Shown in pieces: positions 55,750-64,000 of a DNA stretch of 64,000 bases. Origin of the DNA: Flavobacterium limicola. GTDB taxonomy: Bacteria; Bacteroidota; Bacteroidia; Flavobacteriales; Flavobacteriaceae. The translations under genes and the position numbers were made by a program. The notes under the pieces are model-generated. The model was not told the DNA's origin and did not search any database. It saw only the letters and a program-made list of their open reading frames with translations. The stretch lies in assembly GCF_003634755.1 (NCBI RefSeq), contig NZ_RBXA01000002.1, positions 186,001 through 250,000 on the forward strand, written 5' to 3'. Position 1 is the stretch's first letter; the number at the start of each line of letters is the position of its first letter.

Positions 55750-55756
55750 ATCTAAT

Positions 55757-56644
55757 ATGCAATCATTAATAGGAACTGGTGTTGCTCTAGTAACTCCATT
55801 TAAAGAAGATTTTTCAATTGATACCGAAGCATTAAAAAGAATAGTAAATTTTTCTATCGATGGAGGAATTGAATATCTTGTCGTACTGGGAACAACTGCA
55901 GAAAATGCAACTTTGTCTCTAGACGAAAAAGAATTAGTTATTAGTACTGTAATCGAAGCTAATAATGGTGCTTTACCACTAGTTTTGGGAGTAGGAGGTA
56001 ACAATACATCAAAAGTTGTTGAAGAGTTAAAAACAAGAGATTTATCTGCATTTACAGCCATACTTTCTGTTTCTCCATATTATAGCAAACCAACTCAGGA
56101 AGGGATTTACCAACATTTCAAAGCAGTTGCTGAAGCCTCCCCAATTCCGGTAATTTTATATAATGTTCCGGGAAGAACTGCAAGTAATATGCTGCCTACA
56201 ACTGTTTTGCGTTTGGCAAATGATTTTGAAAATGTTGTAGCTATTAAGGAAGCTGCAGGAGATCTTGTTCAGGCGATGCAATTATTGAAAGACAAACCAA
56301 AAGATTTTCTTGTGATTTCCGGCGATGATATGATTGCTTTACCAATGGTTTTAGCAGGTGGATCAGGTGTAATATCTGTAATCGGTCAAGGTTTTCCTAA
56401 AGAATTTTCTGAAATGATTCGATTAGGTTTGAATCGCAAAGTGGATGAAGCTTTCAAATCTCAATATCTTTTAGCGGATTGTATCGATATGATTTTTGAG
56501 CAAGGAAATCCAGCTGGAATCAAACAAGTGTTTCTATCACTGGGAATTTCAGAAAACACAGTGCGTTTACCATTAGTAAAAGTGGATGATTCGCTAGCAA
56601 GCAGGATTGATCAGTTTGTTAAAAAAGTCAATAAACAAGGGTAA
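55757..56644 (+). CDS. dapA: 4-Hydroxy-tetrahydrodipicolinate synthase
   Basis: First committed step of the diaminopimelate/lysine pathway: condenses pyruvate with aspartate semialdehyde. The 295-residue TIM barrel starts [18 protein letters not shown] and has [11 protein letters not shown], the active-site tyrosine in [12 protein letters not shown], and the Schiff-base lysine in [11 protein letters not shown]. Second gene after DUF6913; bamD follows after a 127-base gap. Confidence 0.96.
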   Translation: MQSLIGTGVALVTPFKEDFSIDTEALKRIVNFSIDGGIEYLVVLGTTAENATLSLDEKELVISTVIEANNGALPLVLGVGGNNTSKVVEELKTRDLSAFTAILSVSPYYSKPTQEGIYQHFKAVAEASPIPVILYNVPGRTASNMLPTTVLRLANDFENVVAIKEAAGDLVQAMQLLKDKPKDFLVISGDDMIALPMVLAGGSGVISVIGQGFPKEFSEMIRLGLNRKVDEAFKSQYLLADCIDMIFEQGNPAGIKQVFLSLGISENTVRLPLVKVDDSLASRIDQFVKKVNKQG

Positions 56645-56771
56645 AAAAACAGTCTTTTTTTAAACAAAAATATATTTTGAAGTCGCTAAATTAATAACTA
56701 AATTTGCCACCGAAACTTCGGTATGATTTCGTAGGTTGTTTCAATCAAGAAATCATAAAAAAAGTAAAAAA

Positions 56772-57566
56772 ATGAAAAAAATATTATCTCTATTGCTTCT
56801 TGTTGCTGTTTTCAGTTCTTGTAACGAATACCAGAAAGCATTAAAAACCGAAGATGTCGCTGTCAAATTTGAAATGGCCACTAAATTATATGATGCTGGT
56901 AAATATACCAAAGCAATTCGTATTTTAGAACAAATTGCTCCTGCTTATAGAGGAAAACCTCAAGCGGAAAAATTATTTTATATGTTTGCTCAATCCTATT
57001 ACAAAACAAAACAATATTATTTAGCAGGATATCAATTTGAAAGTTTTGTTTCGGGTTATCCAAAAAGTGAAAAACTGCAAGAAGCTGCATATCTTGGAGC
57101 AAAAAGTTATTCCATGTTGTCGCCAGTTTATAGTTTAGATCAAACGGATACTACAAAAGCATTGGATAAATTACAATCATTTATTGATAATTATCCCAAT
57201 TCTGAGTATTTGGCAGAAGCGAATGCAACAGTAAAAGTGCTGAGTGAAAAAATTGAGAAAAAAGTATTTGAGAACGCTAAAGGGTATAATACAATTTCAG
57301 ATTATAAATCGGCTATTGTAGCTTTAGATAATTTTGTTGCTGATTATCCTGGAACGCCTTACAAAGAAGATGCATTGTATTATAAATTAGATTCAGCCTA
57401 TCAATTGGCCATTAATAGTATTCCTTCAAAAATGGAAGAGCGATTAAATGTAGCTAAAGTTGCACAATCAAATTTGATAAAATTTAATGCTGAAACTAAA
57501 TACAAAAAAGTAGCAAACGAAATGTTAGCTCGAATAGATAAAGATTTACAAAAATTTACTAAATAA
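56772..57566 (+). CDS. bamD: Outer-membrane protein assembly factor BamD
   Basis: Lipoprotein of the BAM complex that inserts beta-barrel proteins into the outer membrane. The 264-residue protein has a lipobox (VAVFSSC, Cys near 17) and five TPR-like helical pairs (YDAGKYTKAIRILEQIAP, FESFVSGYPKSEKLQEA, VALDNFVADYPGTPYK). The ATG at 56772 gives the signal peptide; the upstream in-frame start is not needed. First gene of the bamD-rpoZ-coaBC-porD-recN run. Confidence 0.92.
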   Translation: MKKILSLLLLVAVFSSCNEYQKALKTEDVAVKFEMATKLYDAGKYTKAIRILEQIAPAYRGKPQAEKLFYMFAQSYYKTKQYYLAGYQFESFVSGYPKSEKLQEAAYLGAKSYSMLSPVYSLDQTDTTKALDKLQSFIDNYPNSEYLAEANATVKVLSEKIEKKVFENAKGYNTISDYKSAIVALDNFVADYPGTPYKEDALYYKLDSAYQLAINSIPSKMEERLNVAKVAQSNLIKFNAETKYKKVANEMLARIDKDLQKFTK

Positions 57567-57574
57567 ATAAAGTC

Positions 57575-57892
57575 ATGGATTTAAAAAAGACGAATGCTCC
57601 AGTAAATACAATAACATACAACAAAAATGTTATTGAAGAACCTACTGGTAATGTGTATGAAGCGATAACCATTATGGCTAAAAGAGCAAACCAAATCAAT
57701 TCTGAAATTAAAAAAGAATTGACTGAGAAATTGGAAGAATTTGCTACATATAATGACAGTCTTGAAGAAGTTTTTGAAAACAAAGAACAAATTGAGGTTT
57801 CAAAATTTTACGAAAAACTACCTAAGCCACACGCTTTAGCAGTTCAGGAATGGTTAGATGGTAAAATTTACCACAGAGATTCAAATAAATAA
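57575..57892 (+). CDS. rpoZ: RNA polymerase omega subunit, Bacteroidota type
   Basis: A 105-residue protein that stabilises RNA polymerase through the beta-prime subunit. The segment TGNVYEAITIMAKRANQINSE is the omega core (conserved RA-x-Q/R) and the tail LPKPHALAVQEWLDGKIYHR is specific to Bacteroidota. It starts 8 bases after bamD and ends 8 bases before coaBC, inside the same operon. Confidence 0.9.
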   Translation: MDLKKTNAPVNTITYNKNVIEEPTGNVYEAITIMAKRANQINSEIKKELTEKLEEFATYNDSLEEVFENKEQIEVSKFYEKLPKPHALAVQEWLDGKIYHRDSNK

Positions 57893-57900
57893 TAGTTACT

Positions 57901-59118
57901 ATGTCAGTTTTAAGCGGTAAGAAAATTCTACTTGGAATTTCTGGTGGAATTGCAGCCTATAAAACAGCATCATTAGTACGACTTTTCATAAAAGCAGGTG
58001 CACATGTCCAAGTGATAATGACACCTGCTTCTAAGGATTTTGTAACTCCTCTTACGTTATCTACGTTGTCCAAAAATCCTGTACATTCCAGTTTTTATAA
58101 TCAAGACGACGAGAATGAAAAATGGAACAATCATGTTGAATTAGCACTTTGGGCTGATTTGATGGTTATTGCTCCTGCTACAGCCAATACATTGTCTAAA
58201 ATGACAAATGGTATTTGTGATAATCTTTTGATCGCAGCTTATTTGTCTGCAAAATGTCCGGTATATTTTGCTCCTGCGATGGATTTGGACATGTATAAGC
58301 ATCCCTCAACTATAGCTAATTTTTATTCTCTGACTCAATTTGGCAATGTCATAATTCCTGCTGAAAGCGGTGAATTGGCAAGCGGATTATCCGGTGAAGG
58401 AAGAATGGCAGAACCTGAAAACATTGTAGCTTTTATTGAAGGAGATTTAAATAGCAAGTTACCTCTTAAAGGAAAAAAAATATTAATTACTGCCGGTCCC
58501 ACATACGAAGCAATAGATCCTGTACGTTTTATAGGCAATCATTCTTCAGGTAAAATGGGTTTTGATATCGCTTTAAGCGCTGCGAATTTAGGTGCTTCGG
58601 TGATTTTGGTTTCTGGGCCTACAAATTGTAAAGTTTCAAATCCACTAATTAATGTTATCTCAGTAGTTTCAGCTGAACAAATGTATGTGGCTTGTCATCA
58701 GTTTTATTCCGACGTGGATGTTGCTATTGCAGCTGCAGCCGTTGCAGATTACAAACCTAAAAACGTTGCCCAACAAAAAATAAAAAAAGCCGCTGATAAT
58801 TTCACAATAGAACTCGAAAAAACGAAAGATATTTTAGCTTCTTTAGGCGAACAAAAGAAAAATCAGTTTTTGATAGGTTTTGCGTTAGAAACAGAAAATG
58901 AAATTGAAAATGCAAAACTAAAAATTCAGAAAAAAAACTTAGATTTGATAGTTTTAAATTCGCTACAAGATCAAGGAGCGGGCTTTGGAAAGCCAACCAA
59001 TAAGGTTACTTTTATCGATAAGTTTTTCAATATTGAACCTATGCAATTAAAATCGAAAGAAGCAGTAGCAGACGATATCCTTAACAAAATAGTAGTTTAC
59101 TTTGATAAAAGAATATAG
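57901..59118 (+). CDS. coaBC: Bifunctional phosphopantothenoylcysteine decarboxylase / phosphopantothenate-cysteine ligase
   Basis: Two steps of coenzyme A synthesis in one 405-residue protein. CoaC domain (about 1-185): LLGISGGIAAYKTASLVR and VIAPATANTLSKMTNGICD (FMN site), PVYFAPAMDLDMY. CoaB domain (about 190-400): KKILITAGPTYEAIDPVRF, FIGNHSSGKMG and IAAAAVADYKPKN. Full length for the family. Operon partner of bamD and rpoZ. Confidence 0.95.
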   Translation: MSVLSGKKILLGISGGIAAYKTASLVRLFIKAGAHVQVIMTPASKDFVTPLTLSTLSKNPVHSSFYNQDDENEKWNNHVELALWADLMVIAPATANTLSKMTNGICDNLLIAAYLSAKCPVYFAPAMDLDMYKHPSTIANFYSLTQFGNVIIPAESGELASGLSGEGRMAEPENIVAFIEGDLNSKLPLKGKKILITAGPTYEAIDPVRFIGNHSSGKMGFDIALSAANLGASVILVSGPTNCKVSNPLINVISVVSAEQMYVACHQFYSDVDVAIAAAAVADYKPKNVAQQKIKKAADNFTIELEKTKDILASLGEQKKNQFLIGFALETENEIENAKLKIQKKNLDLIVLNSLQDQGAGFGKPTNKVTFIDKFFNIEPMQLKSKEAVADDILNKIVVYFDKRI

Positions 59119-59184
59119 TATTTTGTAATTTCACCTCACATATAGTTGCGATTTAGATAAAACCAAAATAATAAAAATCTACAG

Positions 59185-60069
59185 ATGAATAAAATATTTA
59201 CTTTTTTGCTGCTTTTTATTTTTGGATTTGCTCAAGCACAACAACTAAATTGTACAGTAACGGTTGATTCACAACGATTGAGTGTCACAAATCAACAAAT
59301 TTTTAAAACTTTAGAAACTTCTATAAGTGAGTTTGTAAATAAAACCGATTGGACAGGTCAGACACTTAAGCAAAACGAAAAAATTAATTGTTCGATGTAT
59401 ATCACTATTTCTGGTAATAGTTCGGATCAATTTACAGCCACAATTCAAGTACAGTCTTCCAGACCTATTTTTAATTCCTCTTATTCATCTCCCGTATTAA
59501 ATTATAATGATAAAGACTTTAATTTTAGATATACAGAGTTTGAAAATCTAATATTTAATCCAACTTCCTTTGATTCTAATTTAGTTTCTGTACTTGCATT
59601 TTACACGTATGTAATTTTAGGAATGGATGCAGACACATTTGTTACTGAATCTGGTACCCCAAGTTTTGAAATAGCCCAAAATATTTCGAATGTAGCGCAA
59701 CAAGGTGGATCAAAAGGATGGAGCCAAGCTGATGGGAACCAAACTAGGTATTTTTTGATAAATGATATTTTATCGCCTCCATTCAAGCAAATCAGACAAA
59801 CCATGTTTGATTACCATACTGGTTTAGATCTAATGAGTCAGGATTTAAAAGTTTCTAAAGAAAAAATAAAAGGATCATTAATGGACTTAGCTAAACTAAA
59901 TGCTTCAAGACCCAATGCTTTTTTAACCCGTGTCTTTTTCGATGCTAAATCAGATGAAATCGTTTCTGTATTCTCTGGTGGACCTAGTATTACAATTTCA
60001 GATTTAGTCGATAATCTGAATAAAATATCTCCTTTAAATTCAAGTAAATGGGCGTTGATAAAATATTAA
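59185..60069 (+). CDS. DUF4835/PorD-like secreted protein (type IX secretion associated)
   Basis: A 294-residue protein with a signal peptide (FTFLLLFIFGFAQAQ). The pattern QLNCTVTVDSQRLSVTNQQ, FNFRYTEFENLIFNP and YVILGMDADTF fits the DUF4835 family, members of which are annotated PorD and linked to type IX secretion in gliding Bacteroidota. Its exact role is not established here. It lies between coaBC and recN, the usual Flavobacterium order. Confidence 0.8.
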   Translation: MNKIFTFLLLFIFGFAQAQQLNCTVTVDSQRLSVTNQQIFKTLETSISEFVNKTDWTGQTLKQNEKINCSMYITISGNSSDQFTATIQVQSSRPIFNSSYSSPVLNYNDKDFNFRYTEFENLIFNPTSFDSNLVSVLAFYTYVILGMDADTFVTESGTPSFEIAQNISNVAQQGGSKGWSQADGNQTRYFLINDILSPPFKQIRQTMFDYHTGLDLMSQDLKVSKEKIKGSLMDLAKLNASRPNAFLTRVFFDAKSDEIVSVFSGGPSITISDLVDNLNKISPLNSSKWALIKY

Positions 60070-60124
60070 TTGTTTTCCAATTTTTAGTTTAATTCCAGCT
60101 CATCATCACAAAAAATAAATAAAA

Positions 60125-61777
60125 ATGATAACGTCACTTTCGATAAAAAACTATGCTTTAATAGAAAAATTGACTATCGATTTTTCAAAAGGTTTCTCAA
60201 CAATTACAGGTGAAACCGGTGCTGGTAAATCAATAATTTTAGGAGCATTAGGACTGGTTTTAGGAAAAAGAGCTGACTTGACTTCTTTAAAAAACAAAGA
60301 TGAAAAGTGTATCATTGAAGCTCATTTTGAAATTTCTAAGTATAATTTGCTTCCTTTTTTTGAGGAAAATGATTTAGATTATGAAAATGATACTATAATC
60401 AGACGTGAAATTCTTCCTTCAGGAAAATCAAGAGCTTTTATAAATGACAGTCCTGTAAATCTTCAGGAATTGCAGGAACTTAGCTTATTCTTGATTGATA
60501 TTCATTCGCAACAGCAAACCCAAGAACTTTCAGATGAAAATGTACAGTTTGAAATCATTGACGCAATTGCCAATAATAAAGAAACAATTCTGGAATATCA
60601 ATCGGTTTTAAAAATCTACAAATCAGATAAATCCAAATTAAATTCTTTGCTGAAACGACAAAGTGAATCTAAGAAAGAGCAGGAATACAACACTTTTTTA
60701 TTGGATGAATTAGTCGCAGCACAATTAAAATCTGGTGAGCAAGAAACTCTTGAGGCTGATTTTGAAAAATTAAATAATGTTGAGATTATAAAAGAATCGA
60801 TTGATAAATCTTTGGCAATAGCCAATGAAGAACAAATTGGAGTTTTACATAATTTAAATGAAATTAAGGTTTCATTACAAAAAATCGCCTCTTTTTCGAC
60901 GGAATATCATTCTTTGTTAGAAAGGATTACAAGCTTGACAATTGAGTTTGATGATATTTCGGATGAAATGAATCGCTGTTCCGAAAAACTGATTAATGAT
61001 CCGGAACAATTGGATTTAATCAGTCAAAAGCTTCAGGTTATTTTTACTTTGCAAAAGAAACATCAGGTTTTATCTGTTGATGAACTATTGGAAATTCAAG
61101 CTAATCTAGAAAATTCAGTTTTAGAATTAGGTAACACGGAAGAAGAAATTGCGGCTCTGACAATTTCTATTGGACAAAAAACAGTTGAATTAGATGCTTT
61201 TTCGACTACAATTCATAACAATAGGTTGGATTCGATTCCGGTTTTATCTCAAAAATTGATTACCATTCTAGAAACTTTAGGAATGCCAAATGTTCGCTTC
61301 AATATTGATATAAATACTACTGAAACCTATTTCCAAAATGGAAAAGATGAACTGCAGTTTTTATTTTCTGCCAATAAAGGAACTGATTTTGGTTTACTAA
61401 AAAAAGTGGCTTCTGGCGGAGAAATGTCAAGGATTATGCTTGCTGTTAAGGCGATATTGGCACAATATTCAAAATTGCCAACCTTAATTTTTGATGAAAT
61501 TGATACTGGTGTTTCTGGAGAAATCGCCATCAGAATGGGTGAAATCATGAAAGAAATGAGTCAGGAAATGCAAATTTTTGCCATTACTCATTTACCTCAA
61601 ATTGCAGCTAAAGGAAATGCACATTTCAAAGTATTTAAATCGACTGTTGGGGACGATACACAATCTGAATTGAAGTTATTAAGTATTGAAGAGAGAGTTG
61701 TCGAAATCGCGCAAATGTTATCTGGAACAATTGTTTCGGACTCGGCCTTAAATCACGCTAAAGCCTTGCTGAACTAA
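60125..61777 (+). CDS. recN: DNA repair protein RecN
   Basis: SMC-like ATPase acting in double-strand-break repair, 550 residues. Walker A TGETGAGKSIILGALGLV is near the N-terminus, long coiled-coil arms follow (about 150-390), and the C-terminal half has the ABC-type signature LKKVASGGEMSRIMLAVKAIL and Walker B LIFDEIDTGVSGE. Last gene of the bamD-to-recN run. Confidence 0.95.
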   Translation: MITSLSIKNYALIEKLTIDFSKGFSTITGETGAGKSIILGALGLVLGKRADLTSLKNKDEKCIIEAHFEISKYNLLPFFEENDLDYENDTIIRREILPSGKSRAFINDSPVNLQELQELSLFLIDIHSQQQTQELSDENVQFEIIDAIANNKETILEYQSVLKIYKSDKSKLNSLLKRQSESKKEQEYNTFLLDELVAAQLKSGEQETLEADFEKLNNVEIIKESIDKSLAIANEEQIGVLHNLNEIKVSLQKIASFSTEYHSLLERITSLTIEFDDISDEMNRCSEKLINDPEQLDLISQKLQVIFTLQKKHQVLSVDELLEIQANLENSVLELGNTEEEIAALTISIGQKTVELDAFSTTIHNNRLDSIPVLSQKLITILETLGMPNVRFNIDINTTETYFQNGKDELQFLFSANKGTDFGLLKKVASGGEMSRIMLAVKAILAQYSKLPTLIFDEIDTGVSGEIAIRMGEIMKEMSQEMQIFAITHLPQIAAKGNAHFKVFKSTVGDDTQSELKLLSIEERVVEIAQMLSGTIVSDSALNHAKALLN

Positions 61778-61873
61778 TTTTTTACTTTATATTTGTTTAC
61801 TTTTGAAAACAAGATTTTTGCATCAACAATAAGACGATTACACGAATAAATAAAAAAACGAATAACCAAGAGT

Positions 61874-63064
61874 ATGATTATAGAACCTAGAATGAGAGGA
61901 TTTATTTGTACGACATCTCACCCAAAAGGATGCGAACAAAATGTTAAAAATCAAATAGAATACATAAAATCAAAAGGACCTATAAACGGGGCTAAAAAAG
62001 TATTAGTAATTGGAGCTTCAACTGGATTTGGTTTGGCTTCCAGAATTACAAGTGCTTTTGGTTCTGATGCTGCTACAATTGGTGTGTTTTTTGAAAAACC
62101 GCCAACAGAAGGAAAAACAGCTTCACCAGGTTGGTATAATTCTGCTGCTTTCGAAACGGAAGCGCATAAAGCAGGTTTATATGCAAAAAGTATCAATGGA
62201 GATGCGTTTTCGAATGAAGTAAAACAACAAACATTAGATCTTATAAAAGCTGATTTAGGGCAAGTAGACTTAGTAATCTATAGTTTGGCTTCTCCTGTTC
62301 GTATGCATCCGGTTACCGGTGTTTTACATCGCTCTGTTTTGAAGCCTATCGGAAGTACTTTTACCAATAAAACGGTTGATTTTCATTCTGGTAAAGTATC
62401 AGAAATCTCAATTGAGCCTTGTAGTGGTGACGATATTGAAAATACTGTTGCCGTTATGGGCGGTGAAGATTGGGCAATGTGGATTGATGCATTAAAAGCT
62501 CAAAATCTATTAGCTCACGGCGCTACAACTGTTGCCTATTCTTATATTGGGCCATCATTGACAGAAGCAGTTTATAGAAAAGGAACTATTGGTCGTGCCA
62601 AAGATCATCTTGAAGCAACTGCCTTTGCCATCACTGACAGCCTTGCTGCGATTGACGGAAAAGCATTTGTTTCAGTAAACAAAGCATTAGTAACACAAGC
62701 AAGTTCAGCAATTCCAGTTATTCCATTGTATATTTCTTTATTGTATAAAATAATGAAGGAAGAAGGGATTCATGAAGGTTGTATTGAGCAAATTCAACGT
62801 TTGTACCAAGAAAGATTATATACTGGAAATGAAGTTCCTGTTGATGAAAAAGGAAGAATCCGTATTGACGATTTAGAAATGCGCCCTGACGTTCAAGAAA
62901 AAGTGGCTAAATTGTGGATTGAAGCTGTAACTGAAAATTTATCTGAAATAGGTGATTTAGAAGGGTATAGGAAAGATTTTTACAATCTATTTGGCTTTGA
63001 CGTAGTGGGAGTAGATTATAAAGCAGATACTAATGAAGTGGTAAACATCGAAAGTATTGGATAA
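61874..63064 (+). CDS. fabV: Trans-2-enoyl-CoA/ACP reductase FabV (NADH)
   Basis: Last step of the fatty-acid elongation cycle; FabV replaces FabI in some bacteria and is naturally triclosan-resistant. The 396-residue protein starts MIIEPRMRGFICTTSHPKG and has the NADH site VLVIGASTGFGLASRI, and the Y-x8-K pair in YSYIGPSLTEAVYRKGTIG...K. Length and starts fit. It ends in a clear terminator. Confidence 0.94.
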   Translation: MIIEPRMRGFICTTSHPKGCEQNVKNQIEYIKSKGPINGAKKVLVIGASTGFGLASRITSAFGSDAATIGVFFEKPPTEGKTASPGWYNSAAFETEAHKAGLYAKSINGDAFSNEVKQQTLDLIKADLGQVDLVIYSLASPVRMHPVTGVLHRSVLKPIGSTFTNKTVDFHSGKVSEISIEPCSGDDIENTVAVMGGEDWAMWIDALKAQNLLAHGATTVAYSYIGPSLTEAVYRKGTIGRAKDHLEATAFAITDSLAAIDGKAFVSVNKALVTQASSAIPVIPLYISLLYKIMKEEGIHEGCIEQIQRLYQERLYTGNEVPVDEKGRIRIDDLEMRPDVQEKVAKLWIEAVTENLSEIGDLEGYRKDFYNLFGFDVVGVDYKADTNEVVNIESIG

Positions 63065-63093
63065 TCCTCTATTTTATTAAAAAATATTTATAG

Positions 63094-63123
63094 AACCATC
63101 AATTAATAGTTGATGGTTTTTTT
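63094..63123 (+). terminator. Terminator after fabV
   Basis: AACCATCAA (63094-63102) and TTGATGGTT (63110-63118) form a perfect 9-bp stem with loop TTAATAG, followed by a T-run to 63123, about 30 bases after the fabV stop. Confidence 0.85.
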
Positions 63124-63192
63124 ATGGATAAAGATTATATTTGTTAAAATTTTCAACACTTGAAATATAATAATAATACCACATTCTAATTT

Positions 63193-64000
63193 ATGTTATT
63201 TTCCTTAATAATCCCAGTTTATAATAGGCCAGACGAAGTTGATGAACTTTTAGAAAGTTTGTCCCATACAACTTACAAAGAAATTTTTGAAATTGTATTA
63301 GTAGAAGATGGATCTACTTTAATTTGTAAGGATGTTGCCAGCAAATACGGTGATAGACTTGATATTTCCTATTATTACAAGGAAAATTCTGGGCCGGGTG
63401 ACTCTAGAAATTATGGAATGAAAAATGCAAGAGGAGATTATTTTATTATTTTCGATTCGGATTGTATTATTCCGGAGGAGTATTTGTCAGAAGTTGATAA
63501 GGCTTTAAAACAAAATTATGTGGATTGTTTTGGAGGACCAGATAGAGCTTTAGATAGTTTTTCGGACATACAAAAAGCAATTAATTTTGTGATGACTTCT
63601 TTTTTAACCACTGGCGGAATTAGAGGTGGTTCTGAAAAAATTGATAAGTTTCAACCTCGGAGTTTTAATATGGGATTGTCTCGCAAAGCTTTTGAAGCAT
63701 CCAAAGGTTTTGGAAACATCCATCCGGGTGAAGATCCTGATTTGTCAATTCGTTTGTGGAACTTGGGTTTTGAGACCAAACTTTTTCCAAAAGCATTTGT
63801 ATATCATAAGCGAAGAATCGATTGGGATAAGTTTTCAACTCAGGTAAATAAATTTGGCAAAGCACGACCGATTTTAAATAGTTGGTATCCAAAATATAAT
63901 AAACTTACTTTTTTCTTTCCTTCGGTTTTCATTATTGGATTTTTTACTTCAATTGTATTGTTATTGATTTTTAATTTTGATTACCTGCTTCAATTGTATT
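63193..64000 (+). CDS. Family 2 glycosyltransferase, C-terminus cut by window edge
   Basis: The first 269 residues are visible. MLFSLIIPVYNRPDEVDELL is the GT-A nucleotide-sugar fold start, IVLVEDGSTLICKDV carries the first conserved Asp, FIIFDSDCIIPEEYL is the metal-binding DxD motif, and GEDPDLSIRLWNLGFETKLF is the acceptor-side ED-x-D region. Hydrophobic segments near residue 237-265 (FFFPSVFIIGFFTSIVLLLI) predict a membrane anchor. Substrate unknown; cell-envelope polysaccharide or lipid glycosylation is likely. Confidence 0.85.
   Translation, partial: MLFSLIIPVYNRPDEVDELLESLSHTTYKEIFEIVLVEDGSTLICKDVASKYGDRLDISYYYKENSGPGDSRNYGMKNARGDYFIIFDSDCIIPEEYLSEVDKALKQNYVDCFGGPDRALDSFSDIQKAINFVMTSFLTTGGIRGGSEKIDKFQPRSFNMGLSRKAFEASKGFGNIHPGEDPDLSIRLWNLGFETKLFPKAFVYHKRRIDWDKFSTQVNKFGKARPILNSWYPKYNKLTFFFPSVFIIGFFTSIVLLLIFNFDYLLQLY

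Overview
The window is a low-GC chromosomal segment of a Bacteroidota, most probably a Flavobacterium or close relative. Supporting signs are TAnnTTTG-type -7 promoter boxes, start codons without Shine-Dalgarno sequences, Flavobacteriia-typical families (DUF6495, DUF6526, DUF6913, DUF4835/PorD, Bacteroidetes-type omega subunit, FabV) and core gene order such as ligA upstream and bamD-rpoZ-coaBC-porD-recN-fabV. I see no prophage, integrase, CRISPR array or complete insertion sequence. Most of the window is core genome, so the unusual signals are local.

Layout. 1-8.3 kb: a partial lipoprotein, tyrosine catabolism (fahA), glyA, a MiaE-like tRNA hydroxylase, a three-gene MacAB-like ABC exporter, a pentapeptide-repeat protein and a DUF6526 membrane protein. 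8.3-15.7 kb: a TPR-linked class III adenylate cyclase translationally coupled to an unknown 147-residue protein, a YitT transporter-like protein, a zinc alcohol dehydrogenase, tRNA-Arg(ACG), apt, and a BlaI/BlaR1-like pair whose BlaR1 gene carries an in-frame stop. 15.7-24 kb: an MFS transporter, DUF1684, TatD, TcdA, a HAD phosphatase, DUF2911, a luciferase-like monooxygenase and fumC. 24-35 kb: an outer-membrane beta-barrel receptor, an ArsC-like reductase, a CPBP protease, menE, an acyl-CoA carboxylase beta subunit, lpxD and pldA. 35-48 kb: prfB with a programmed +1 frameshift, threonine aldolase, YbaB, prolyl oligopeptidase, cysteine synthase, an unassigned 690-residue PLP-type protein, yebC, an S41 protease, gcvT and an orphan LytTR regulator. 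48-64 kb: rpsF-rpsR-rplI, DUF6495, ligA, a split 5'-nucleotidase, DUF6913-dapA, bamD-rpoZ-coaBC-porD-recN, fabV and a glycosyltransferase cut by the window edge.

Functional themes are one-carbon metabolism (glyA, gcvT, threonine aldolase), envelope biogenesis (lpxD, pldA, bamD, PorD-like), translation and its quality control (rpsF/rpsR/rplI, prfB, tRNA-Arg, MiaE-like, TcdA) and DNA maintenance (ligA, recN, YbaB). Strand changes are usually punctuated by strong, often bidirectional, hairpin terminators.

The items most worth a second look are: (1) the 690-residue PLP fold-type-I protein with an extra N-terminal domain; (2) the adenylate cyclase with its 4-bp-overlapping unknown partner; (3) a dispersed intergenic element at 23714-23793 and 54291-54360 with conserved ends and a central hairpin whose arms differ in sequence but still pair, plus a second structured element at 15780-15892; (4) the AGGAGG-stimulated prfB frameshift in a lineage that ignores Shine-Dalgarno sequences for initiation; (5) the nonsense-split BlaR1 next to an intact BlaI and two clear operator palindromes.
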